NCBI GenBank assembly: GCA_016840385.1
Contig: JAEOSL010000052.1
Coordinates: forward strand, 1 to 22,603
Direction: 5' to 3'
DNA length: 22,603 nucleotides
Source of the DNA: Candidatus Thorarchaeota archaeon
Lineage (GTDB): Archaea > Asgardarchaeota > Thorarchaeia > Thorarchaeales > Thorarchaeaceae
The notes under the pieces were generated by a model. The model ran no database searches and had not been told where the DNA came from. It saw nothing but the letters and a program-made list of their open reading frames with translations. This document shows, piece after piece, positions 13,386 through 21,224 of this stretch (position 1 is its first letter; the number at the start of each line of letters is the position of its first letter). A program made the translations under genes and the position numbers.

Positions 13386-14831
13386 CTACTCTGACTCTTC
13401 CTGCTCTTCTTCTTCTGAGCCTGGCTGGGGTTGGTTAGTCAAGTAAGCTTGGATTGACCTAGCTGCGATTCTTCCAGCACCCATCGCTTCAATAACGGTT
13501 GCTGCTCCTGTAACTATGTCTCCACCTGCCCAGACTCTATCCACACTAGTACGGTTGTTCTTGTCGACCTCGATGTAGCCCCACCTGTTGAGCTCGAGAT
13601 CAGGCATTGTGTTGATCAACAGTGGATTCGCTCCTGCACCAATAGATATGATAACTTGGTCACACTCAAACTCGAAATTGGACCCCTCAATGGCTATTGG
13701 TCTCCTTCTTCCACTGTCATCAGGTTCACCCAGCTTCATTCGGATACACTCCATTCCAGTGACCTTTCCATCCTTCCCAAATATTTTTACAGGATTGGTC
13801 AACAACTGGAAGTCAATGCCTTCTTCTTCGGCATGATGTACTTCTTCGCCTCTTGCGGGAAGCTGCTCTCTTGCTCTTCTATATACAATTGTGACTTCTG
13901 CACCAAGCCTTCTAGCTGTTCGAGCTGAATCCATTGCGACATTACCGCCACCCACAACACATGTGTGTTTCCCTGGAGGTAGAGGTGAGTCATAATCGGG
14001 AAATAGGTATCCCTTCATCAGGTTACCTCTGGTCAGGTATTCGTTTGCTGAGAATACTCCATTCAGTTCTTCACCTTCGATTCTCATGAACGTCGGGAGT
14101 CCTGCTCCAACTCCAATGTATACAGCATCATACTCTTCGAGGAGTTCATCCATAGAAATAGACATTCCAACAACTGCATTCAGCTCGATTTCTACACCTT
14201 GTTTCGCAAGGTAATCGACCTCAGCCTTTACAATTTCTTTAGGCAGTCTGAATTCTGGTATTCCGTAGACAAGAACGCCGCCTGCTTCATGAAGTGCCTC
14301 AAATATCGTTACACCATGACCTTCAAGAATCAGGTCTCCTGCTACTGTAAGTCCAGATGGTCCTGACCCGACTACGGCAACTTTCTTACCGCTAGATTTT
14401 GGTTTCTTTGGAATTTCCACCAGATTGTTATTCCTCTCATAGTCCGCAACGAAACGTTCGAGAGCACCGATAGATACTCCACCAAATCTCTTGAACAATG
14501 TACAAGCGCCCTCACATTGTGATTCCTGAGGACATACTCGACCCGTAACTGCGGGAAGTACATTTGTTTCTTTGATCTTTCGCGCAGCCTCAACAAATTT
14601 CCCCTGTGATACCAATTCGAGGAACTCAGGTATCTGCACTCCAACTGGACAGCCACCGACACAAGGTTTGGTCCTGCAGCTAATACACCTGACTGATTCT
14701 CTCATAGCCATTTCGGGAGATAATCCCAATGGCACCTCTTCGAAATTAGCGGCCCGCGTATTGGGATTCTGTTCAGGCATCTTTGCACGTGGGATAGCCA
14801 TCCGTTCTTTGGGGGTTATCTTTTCAGTCAT
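13386..14831 (-). CDS. nfnB: NfnB/GltD-type FAD oxidoreductase subunit
   Basis: 481 residues, the usual length of NfnB and glutamate synthase small-subunit relatives. The N-terminus has a [4Fe-4S] site C49-x2-C52-x4-C57-x3-C61 and a second set C100, C106, C110 with Glu103 in VCPQESQCEGAC; in Thermotoga NfnB one cluster is held by three Cys and one Glu, which fits. An FAD-binding VVGSGPSG follows (153-160), then a second dinucleotide site CVVGGGNVAMD (about 305) for NADPH. NfnB carries the bifurcating FAD. Glutamate synthase is unlikely because no large subunit is present and the NfnA partner directly precedes it: nfnA's TAG is immediately followed by this ATG. Last gene of the five-gene operon. 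SudA-type sulfide dehydrogenase is an alternative name for the same architecture. Confidence 0.88.
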   Translation of the reverse strand: MTEKITPKERMAIPRAKMPEQNPNTRAANFEEVPLGLSPEMAMRESVRCISCRTKPCVGGCPVGVQIPEFLELVSQGKFVEAARKIKETNVLPAVTGRVCPQESQCEGACTLFKRFGGVSIGALERFVADYERNNNLVEIPKKPKSSGKKVAVVGSGPSGLTVAGDLILEGHGVTIFEALHEAGGVLVYGIPEFRLPKEIVKAEVDYLAKQGVEIELNAVVGMSISMDELLEEYDAVYIGVGAGLPTFMRIEGEELNGVFSANEYLTRGNLMKGYLFPDYDSPLPPGKHTCVVGGGNVAMDSARTARRLGAEVTIVYRRAREQLPARGEEVHHAEEEGIDFQLLTNPVKIFGKDGKVTGMECIRMKLGEPDDSGRRRPIAIEGSNFEFECDQVIISIGAGANPLLINTMPDLELNRWGYIEVDKNNRTSVDRVWAGGDIVTGAATVIEAMGAGRIAARSIQAYLTNQPQPGSEEEEQEESE

Positions 14832-15707
14832 CTAAGCGACCTCCTTCTGTGCTCGCTTCTCTTTCAAAATTGCACCATCTTGCTTACACTGGTGAAATTG
14901 GAATGCTAAATTCTCCTCTGGCACATACGCCCGCTTTCTCGTAAAGACCAACTCCCAGTTCACTTTGTGTGCATCAAAGTCAGGACCATCAACACAGGCA
15001 AATCTTGTTTCTCCTTCCACCTCCACTCGACAAACTCCACACATTCCTGTTCCATCCACCATCAGTGTGTTTAGAGCTGCAACTGTTGGAATATTGTGAG
15101 GTTTAGTTCCCCTGCTGGAAACCATCATCATGTATGTGCATCCAACAAAATGAGCGTGGTCGATTTTGCCTTCTTTCTCAAGTATTTGTGGAAGTGCTTC
15201 CTTCACATGTCCTTTGATACCCCGGGATCCGTCACCAGTCACAATGTAAAGTTCATCCACGACTTCTCGGAGCTTTTCCTCGTTATACACGATATATGAG
15301 GTTCGAGCTTCCATCAAACCGACAACTCGGTTACCGGCTTCTTTGAATGCCTTAGCAAGAGGATAGATTGCACCAAGACCATAACAACCTCCACCGAGAA
15401 GAACTGTACCCCACTTCTCAATTATTGTTGGTCTACCGAGCGGTCCCACAACAGTGTGAACAGTTTCACCGGGTTTCATTCTTCCTAGTTTCATTGTCGA
15501 AACGCCAGCTTCAAGATAGAACACGGTTATTGTTCCAGCTTCAGCGTTCCAATCGGACAAAGTGAATGGTACTCGTTCACCGACTTCGTCAGGTATTATC
15601 ATAATGAATTGGCCTGGTTTTGCGCGTGCAGCAATAGCTGGTGCTTCCAAGACAAGTCTGTGAGTATTGGGAACGATCTCTTCGTTCACCAGGATTTTGC
15701 CTCTCAT
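14832..15707 (-). CDS. nfnA: NfnA-type FAD/NAD(P)-binding subunit
   Basis: 291 residues, ferredoxin-NADP reductase fold. FAD contact RVPFTLSDW (45-53), nucleotide-binding GGGCYGLGAI (105-114), and a C-terminal [2Fe-2S] site in VDGTGMCGVC...CVDGPDFDAHKV with C223, C226, C238; Asp218 sits where the Asp ligand of Thermotoga NfnA lies. NfnA oxidises NADH and passes electrons to NfnB, where the flow is split between NADPH and ferredoxin. It begins by a 4-nt ATGA overlap with the nuoG-like gene and ends next to nfnB without a gap. PyrK or SudB are family alternatives; the NfnB neighbour and Asp ligand favour NfnA. Confidence 0.88.
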   Translation of the reverse strand: MRGKILVNEEIVPNTHRLVLEAPAIAARAKPGQFIMIIPDEVGERVPFTLSDWNAEAGTITVFYLEAGVSTMKLGRMKPGETVHTVVGPLGRPTIIEKWGTVLLGGGCYGLGAIYPLAKAFKEAGNRVVGLMEARTSYIVYNEEKLREVVDELYIVTGDGSRGIKGHVKEALPQILEKEGKIDHAHFVGCTYMMMVSSRGTKPHNIPTVAALNTLMVDGTGMCGVCRVEVEGETRFACVDGPDFDAHKVNWELVFTRKRAYVPEENLAFQFHQCKQDGAILKEKRAQKEVA

Positions 15708-17935
15708 TCAGCTGCCTCCTTTGCTTTCTCCAGTCTTTGGACAAGTTCATCCAGAGACTCCTTGGATTTCGATTTATCCCGATCTGGTAATGCTTCTATG
15801 AAGGTTGCCAAATCTTGGATTCTCTCTGGAAGAGTTGCACCTCGATATCTCGGATACCAATCATGCTTACCCTTTCGTGCAGGTTTCCAAGACGATCTTC
15901 TCCATTGGCCTTCAGTTTCGATGTTACGTGTGAAAGTAGACAACTCCTTCCAGATGTCATCAACTTTCTTGTACTCGAAACCACTACTCCCAAGCTTCTT
16001 ACCAATTTCTGCAAGAATCTCCCAATCTGCTCGTGTAATTCCTGGTGGTTTTACAGCCGCTTTCATCTTGAGCGGTTTCATCTCAAGGTTCACAAATGTA
16101 CCATCTTCCTCAACAAATGTAGTTGAGGGAAGGATTACAGCAGCTAAATCGATCCACTCTGATGGGTACGGTGATTGATAGATAATGTTTGGTACCTTCT
16201 CAAATCCTTCTACACCAATGGAACCATCCAAAACATATAGAACATTTAATTCTCCCTTTCGTGCCTTCTCACGCATTTCAACAAGGTGTAGACCGTCTGA
16301 AAGGTTTCCGCCTCCCCATGATTTCTCAACCTTGGATTTTGCATCCTTTAATGTGATAGACGAGGGACCGGGGAGCATCTCGGGACGTAAGCCAGCTTTC
16401 ATTACTCCTGCTTCGTTGCCTAATGGGAACAATGGGACCAGAGCACCATCTTCCCCAGCAAGTTTGACAAGTGAACGGAGAGCTTGTTCTGGTTCTTGGA
16501 GCTCAAGAATTTCAGGTCCTACCAATATTAATCCGGTTCCATTCTTTGTCATTTCAGCTAACACGCTTGGAATCTTCTTTGGCGGAGTTGGCAAATACTC
16601 TGTTGCCCATCGTTGCAGATTTACACCGACCTCGCCAACAACTGTGAGGGGTGTGCCTTCTTTCACTGCCTTGTAGACCATTTTTGCAACAACTTGGTGA
16701 GTCTTTACAAAGTCGCCACCTACAGATAATATCCAGTCAACATTTTCCAAATTTCCGAGATCCTTTATTTTTGCAAAATCTTGTTCTTGTGCAAGTTCTT
16801 TGTGAATGAGCGCAGGGAAATCTGAGCCAGAAAAGTCAACATTAGCACTCTTGACACCTGCTCTTGCAAGTTTATGCAAGGTATAAGCAGACTCTGAACT
16901 CATCTGTGGACTTCCCAAAAAACCAATCTTCTCAGGATCCGCTTCAGTCAATATTCTAGATACTTCTGTGATTGCATCATCCCATGATACTGGGACATCC
17001 ACTCCATTTTGTTTGACATGAGGTGTTTTGAGTCGGTCTGGAGCATTGTTTATTGGTGGGATACAGAATCGTCCCAAAACGCACATATGACCGTGATTCG
17101 GACTGCTCTCTCTTCTACCTGGACTTGTTCCCATTACACGTTCCCACTTGAGGTCTAGTTGTACTTGACATCCAAACCCGCAGAGTGTACATGTTGTTTC
17201 TACTGATTCATCTGGTGAACCAATCCACTTTGACAATCTCGGAGTAATTGCACCAGTTGGACATACGTCTACACAGGCACCACAGAACCAACATCCACTG
17301 TCTATGTGAGATGTTCCAAAGGCTGTATCTACCCTTGTTCCATAGCCTCTATCGGTCAAAGTGATGGCATTAGTTCCACGAACTTCGTCACAGATTCTTA
17401 CACATCGGGCACAGAGAATACAAAGATTATAATCTCGGTCAAAGAAGGGATCGCTTCTCTCCACTGAAACACTCTTGTATTCGGGTTGGTAATTCAAATC
17501 TTTGGTTTCTAGAAGTTCCGCAACTTCACGCAGTTCACATATCTCTCTATTCGGACAAGTGTTACATCCGGTGACTGCGCCAGCTCTGTGTGACTCAGTT
17601 CTATACTCTAAACATGCTGGCCATTCATAGCAGACAATACAGGCACTGGGATGCTCTCTCAATATCAATTGCAGAATGTTCTGCTTCATCTTAGTCAATT
17701 CGTCTGATTTTGACTTGACTACCATACCATCCTTTGGAGGTGTCGTGCATGATGCAACAAATCCCCTCCCCCCTTCAATCTCTACAAGACACATCCTACA
17801 GCCGCCGTAGGCATCCAACTCTGGATGATCACAGAGGGTTGGGATTTGTATTCCTCCAGATCTAGCAACATCAAGCAATGATTGTGCATCGTCTTCAAAC
17901 TGGATTTTCTTTCCATCAATAGTCAGTGTAGGCAT
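15704..17935 (-). CDS. NuoG/FdhA-like multi-cluster iron-sulfur subunit, probably without active molybdenum site
   Basis: 743 residues. In order: [2Fe-2S] domain (C35, C46, C49, C63); a His-Cys region H95-x3-C99-x2-C102-x5-C108; a second Cys triplet C124-x2-C127-x5-C133; a 2[4Fe-4S] ferredoxin domain (C172/175/178/182 and C215/218/221/225); a further [4Fe-4S] site (C249, C252, C256, C285) leading into a molybdopterin-oxidoreductase fold with NAPDRLKTPHVK, VSWDDA and, near 645, FVEEDGTFVNLEMKP. At the place where formate dehydrogenases have Cys or Sec in a CHSP-like segment this protein reads VDFSGSDFPAL, with no ligand Cys. It also lacks the C-terminal cofactor-binding domain of full-length FDH. 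It is therefore best seen as an electron wire, as in complex I NuoG. Its TAA/ATG overlaps hydB by 1 nt. Confidence 0.85.
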   Translation of the reverse strand: MPTLTIDGKKIQFEDDAQSLLDVARSGGIQIPTLCDHPELDAYGGCRMCLVEIEGGRGFVASCTTPPKDGMVVKSKSDELTKMKQNILQLILREHPSACIVCYEWPACLEYRTESHRAGAVTGCNTCPNREICELREVAELLETKDLNYQPEYKSVSVERSDPFFDRDYNLCILCARCVRICDEVRGTNAITLTDRGYGTRVDTAFGTSHIDSGCWFCGACVDVCPTGAITPRLSKWIGSPDESVETTCTLCGFGCQVQLDLKWERVMGTSPGRRESSPNHGHMCVLGRFCIPPINNAPDRLKTPHVKQNGVDVPVSWDDAITEVSRILTEADPEKIGFLGSPQMSSESAYTLHKLARAGVKSANVDFSGSDFPALIHKELAQEQDFAKIKDLGNLENVDWILSVGGDFVKTHQVVAKMVYKAVKEGTPLTVVGEVGVNLQRWATEYLPTPPKKIPSVLAEMTKNGTGLILVGPEILELQEPEQALRSLVKLAGEDGALVPLFPLGNEAGVMKAGLRPEMLPGPSSITLKDAKSKVEKSWGGGNLSDGLHLVEMREKARKGELNVLYVLDGSIGVEGFEKVPNIIYQSPYPSEWIDLAAVILPSTTFVEEDGTFVNLEMKPLKMKAAVKPPGITRADWEILAEIGKKLGSSGFEYKKVDDIWKELSTFTRNIETEGQWRRSSWKPARKGKHDWYPRYRGATLPERIQDLATFIEALPDRDKSKSKESLDELVQRLEKAKEAAE

Positions 17936-19764
17936 TAGTGGGCACCTCCCTTCTCGAAGGCTGATTTTTTCAAAACCGATGATGCCTTCGGTGGGCAGAC
18001 TTCAAAGCAAGCTCCACATTTGATGCATATATCCTGGTCGATAACATGAACAACTTCCTTTTCGCCAGTGATAGCACTAGCAGGACAGATTCGTTTGCAC
18101 GCTCCGCAAGCTATGCAAGTTTCCTTATCGATCTCATACCTGATGAGATCTTTACAGACCATCGCTCTGCATTTCTTGTCTTTGATGTGTTCTTCGTACT
18201 CGACTCTGAAATATCGTAAGGTAGTAAGTACAGGATTGGGAGCTGTCTGACCTAGACCGCAGAGTGACCCGTCTCTTATTGTGACTGCAAGGTCCCCTAA
18301 GGTGTCAATATCCTTTGGTTCTCCTTTTCCAGCTTTGATCTTGTCGAGGATTTCTAACATTTGTAGAGTTCCGATTCTGCAAGGAGCACATTTTCCACAT
18401 GATTCCTCCTGAGCGAATGATAGAAAGAATCGAGCAACATCAACCATGCATGTTGTTTGATCCATCACAATCATGCCGCCAGAACCCATGATGGTCCCGG
18501 CCTTAGTCAAAGAATCATAATCCACATCGAGGTCAATCATGTCAGCAGGTACACAACCTCCCGAAGGACCTCCTGTCTGAACTGCTTTGAATTCCCCATC
18601 ACCCTGAATTCCACCACCTATATCATAGATGATGTTTCGTAGAGTTACACCCATCGGGACTTCCACTAATCCAGAATTCTCTACCTTTCCCGTTAGTGCA
18701 AAGACAGCAGTACCTTTGCTTTTCTCGGATCCAACAGAAGCAAACCACTCCGCACCCTTTGCTAGAATATGTGATGTTGACGCAAGTGATTTTGTGTTAT
18801 TGAGGACTGTAGGCTTTCCCCACAATCCGCTCTCAGTAGGATATGGTGGTCGTGGTCTGGGCATTCCTCGTTTACCCTCGATAGAAGCAAGGAGAGCTGT
18901 TTCTTCTCCGCAGACAAATGCACCAGCACCTTCCTTGACATGAATCTTAACACAGAAGTCTGTCCCCAGAATATTATCTCCTACAAATCCACGTTCAGTA
19001 GCATCTTCAAGTGCTTTTTTGAATCTCTCAACTGCAAGTGGGTACTCATGACGGACATATATGAAACCTTCATTGGTACTGATTGCATAGCAAGCGATTA
19101 AGATTCCCTCTAAAACACTGTGTGGGTCTGCTTCCAACAACGAGCGGTCCATGAATGCACCTGGGTCGCCCTCGTCAGCATTACACACTACATATTTCTG
19201 ATCACCTAGTGCTTCCCTTCCAAATTTCCATTTCAGGCCAGTTGGAAAACCTCCTCCACCTCTACCTCGTAGACCTGAATCAATCACCTCTTGAATGACC
19301 TCTTCAGGAGTCATCTCAGTAATAGCTCTCTTGAGACCGTCGTATCCTCCTCGATCAATGTAGTCATCAATGTTCTCGGGATCAATTTCACCGCAATTCT
19401 TGAGAATGATCCTGTGTTGATGTGAATAGAATGGAATATCATCATATTTTGGAATCTTCTCACCGGTGTTTGGTTCAACATAATAGAGATCCTCGACAGG
19501 TTCCCCCTTTCCAATATGCGACTCGACAATCTTGGGAATATCGGAATCCTTGACCATTGCATAGAATGTGCCTTCTGGTTCTATTGCAATTATCGGACCC
19601 TGCTGGCAAAAACCATGACATCCAGTTTTCTTGATCTCGACTTTCTTTCCGAGACCTTGTTTCTTAATCTCTTCTTCTAACATAACATGAAGAACATCTG
19701 ACTTTGATGACTCGCAACCTGTTCCTCTACAAATGAACACAATTCTCTTATCGTCATCAGTCAT
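17935..19764 (-). CDS. NuoF/HydB-type NADH-binding flavoprotein
   Basis: 609 residues, the extended HydB form rather than the shorter complex I NuoF. N-terminal thioredoxin-like [2Fe-2S] domain with C12, C17, C49, C53. FMN/NADH core with GLRGRGGGGFPTGLKW (164-179), CNADEGDPGAF (194-204) and GAGAFVCGEETALL (279-292). Cluster N3-type site C456, C459, C462, C502. A C532-x4-C537 pair, then two [4Fe-4S] ferredoxin motifs (C550/553/556/560 and C580/583/586/590). In bifurcating hydrogenases and the related Bfu family this subunit takes electrons from NADH through FMN and, with its extra clusters, serves the ferredoxin branch. It overlaps nuoE by 4 nt (ATGA) and the next gene by 1 nt. Confidence 0.92.
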   Translation of the reverse strand: MTDDDKRIVFICRGTGCESSKSDVLHVMLEEEIKKQGLGKKVEIKKTGCHGFCQQGPIIAIEPEGTFYAMVKDSDIPKIVESHIGKGEPVEDLYYVEPNTGEKIPKYDDIPFYSHQHRIILKNCGEIDPENIDDYIDRGGYDGLKRAITEMTPEEVIQEVIDSGLRGRGGGGFPTGLKWKFGREALGDQKYVVCNADEGDPGAFMDRSLLEADPHSVLEGILIACYAISTNEGFIYVRHEYPLAVERFKKALEDATERGFVGDNILGTDFCVKIHVKEGAGAFVCGEETALLASIEGKRGMPRPRPPYPTESGLWGKPTVLNNTKSLASTSHILAKGAEWFASVGSEKSKGTAVFALTGKVENSGLVEVPMGVTLRNIIYDIGGGIQGDGEFKAVQTGGPSGGCVPADMIDLDVDYDSLTKAGTIMGSGGMIVMDQTTCMVDVARFFLSFAQEESCGKCAPCRIGTLQMLEILDKIKAGKGEPKDIDTLGDLAVTIRDGSLCGLGQTAPNPVLTTLRYFRVEYEEHIKDKKCRAMVCKDLIRYEIDKETCIACGACKRICPASAITGEKEVVHVIDQDICIKCGACFEVCPPKASSVLKKSAFEKGGAH

Positions 19765-20228
19765 TTCTTCTCCCCCTTCTTTTCCTCGCGATCTTTCTTG
19801 TCTATCTGAATAAAGACTCTCGATATCTTGCGCTGGTTCATTTTTCCATGCACTTCTTCATCGACAACTGCTACTGGTGCCAACGCACAACAACCAAGGC
19901 AAGCAACTCGTTCCAAGCTATATCTCCCATCTTCAGTCGTTTCGCCTGGCTCTACTCCCAGTCTCTCGGTTGTTGCTGAGAGCAGACTTTCACCACCTTG
20001 CACAAAGCACGCGGTTCCCATACACATCTTCACTTGGTGCTTACCTGGGGGTGTGAACCTGAAATTCTTGTAAAAAGTTGCCACGCCATAGACTTCTTGC
20101 TCGCTGAGATGCGTTTCCTCTGCAAGCTTCTTTATGGCTTCCTGAGGAATGTATCCCAATCGCAGCTGAATCTTTTGTAGAGAAGAGATAAGCTCTGATA
20201 CAAGGGTTTCTCTAGAAGGCTCAAGCAT
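19761..20228 (-). CDS. nuoE: NuoE/HydC-type [2Fe-2S] thioredoxin-like subunit
   Basis: 155 residues, usual for NuoE. The N-terminal helices (LGYIPQEAIKKLAE, HLSEQEVYGVATFYKNF) are typical of the family, followed by the thioredoxin-like domain with cluster ligands C69, C74, C110 and C114 (extra C113). The tail is highly charged (KKDREEKKGEKK). It partners the NuoF/HydB subunit. First gene of the five-gene operon: ATG 20228 lies about 27 bp downstream of TTATAAAAG, so the message is probably leaderless and no SD is needed. Confidence 0.92.
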   Translation of the reverse strand: MLEPSRETLVSELISSLQKIQLRLGYIPQEAIKKLAEETHLSEQEVYGVATFYKNFRFTPPGKHQVKMCMGTACFVQGGESLLSATTERLGVEPGETTEDGRYSLERVACLGCCALAPVAVVDEEVHGKMNQRKISRVFIQIDKKDREEKKGEKK

Positions 20229-20250
20229 GAGTCCGCGTCAAATATATGAG

Positions 20251-20259
20251 TTATAAAAG
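20251..20259 (-). promoter_or_regulatory. TATA box of the nuoE-nfnB operon
   Basis: Plus-strand TTATAAAAG; on the minus strand CTTTTATAA. Its centre is about 27 bp from the A of the nuoE ATG, the standard archaeal TATA-to-start distance, predicting a leaderless transcript. The remaining gap to the methyltransferase gene (20260-20432) shows no gene, strong repeat or terminator that I can support. Confidence 0.55.
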
Positions 20260-20432
20260 CGTTGTGAAATATGATGAAACAGATATGATTTCTCTACCTG
20301 TAGTGTTCGCTGTTGTCGATATCGTGACTAGAGCTTAGGGTCATCAGTGCAATAGGTAAGGGCAAACATGCACCTCGTGGAATTCATAATTTCCTCTCAT
20401 GCAAATAATAGGCAGATACAGCATCACCCTCT

Positions 20433-21128
20433 CTATACCCTAATCACGCAAAAGATGCTGGATTTATCTATCTCGCGGATAGTTACTTCCAGATCTAACT
20501 GATTGGTGAGTTTCAGAAAATCCTCTGGCCTAAACGTTGAAGCTTTGAAACCATCTTCGCACACAATAACTCCATCTGATGTTTTTGACCAATCAATCTC
20601 TCCGATGAGTCCCTCTTCTGATTGCATTTTGAACCAGTTCAACCGATGTTCCCAGAATTTAGGAGAATAACTCGAAAACAGGCATACTCCTCCTGCTTTC
20701 GTTACTCGTACACTTTCCAGTATTAGCTCCTGTGGATCTACCTTGAAAGCAGAAATTCCATTTTGAATGCAAACCAATTTGTCGATTGACTTGTCTGGAA
20801 TAGGTAATTTCTCTGCGCTGGCTTGAATCAAATGACATCGTCGACTCTCCTCAATATACTCGGAGGTGAGTTCGAGACTTTCGTATGAAATATCGATCCC
20901 GATTACCTCTGAAGAGAAAGATAGCAATTTTTTCAAAGCTCGACCATAACCACAACCTAACTCCAAAGTATAATCTGAACTATTGATGTGATTCAAAACA
21001 AAGTCCATCTCTGATTTGAGATATTCCTGTACTCTGGGAGGTGCAATGTCGTAGCATCTCTTCAGATTGTTTGATGACAATTTTTCAGAATAGTATGCAT
21101 TCATTCTATCGAGCTCTCGCGTTTTCAT
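20433..21128 (-). CDS. Class I SAM-dependent methyltransferase
   Basis: 231 residues. SAM-binding motif I LELGCGYGRALKKLL (about 55-69), acidic motif II end VIGIDISYESLEL (about 75-87), a motif near ASAEKLPIPDKSIDKLVCIQ (about 103-122) and post-motif III ESVRVTKAGGVCLFSSYSP (about 137-155), in the order of UbiE/Methyltransf_11 enzymes. The substrate cannot be told; a Trp/Phe-containing segment (KFWEHRLNWFKM) after the core may shape the acceptor site. ATG 21128 has no SD visible. It is divergent from the NAD(P)H-hydrate repair gene and probably monocistronic in this window. Confidence 0.8.
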   Translation of the reverse strand: MKTRELDRMNAYYSEKLSSNNLKRCYDIAPPRVQEYLKSEMDFVLNHINSSDYTLELGCGYGRALKKLLSFSSEVIGIDISYESLELTSEYIEESRRCHLIQASAEKLPIPDKSIDKLVCIQNGISAFKVDPQELILESVRVTKAGGVCLFSSYSPKFWEHRLNWFKMQSEEGLIGEIDWSKTSDGVIVCEDGFKASTFRPEDFLKLTNQLDLEVTIREIDKSSIFCVIRV

Positions 21129-21224
21129 CTATCTAGGTATGAAATGAGTCTTACTCTTCAAGAAATGCATTGATATAGCCAGTATGTAACAAGTAATTCA
21201 ATACTCACATGAGTGTGGTACTAA

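Noticed and set aside
13386..14831. Calling the nfnB-like gene glutamate synthase small subunit
   Set aside because: No large subunit nearby, and it abuts an NfnA-type gene with the Asp-x4-Cys cluster pattern of NfnA.
15609..16676. Plus-strand ORFs of 189 and 163 codons opposite nfnA and the nuoG-like gene
   Set aside because: The minus-strand proteins have unmistakable cofactor motifs; the antisense products show no family features.
15704..17935. Calling the nuoG-like gene a formate dehydrogenase
   Set aside because: No Cys or Sec at the catalytic segment and no C-terminal cofactor domain; also only 743 residues.
20260..20432. Short plus-strand ORF of about 17 codons in the gap before the nuoE operon
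   Set aside because: No Shine-Dalgarno, promoter or following gene on that strand; far weaker than the micro-ORF chain at 1679-2135.
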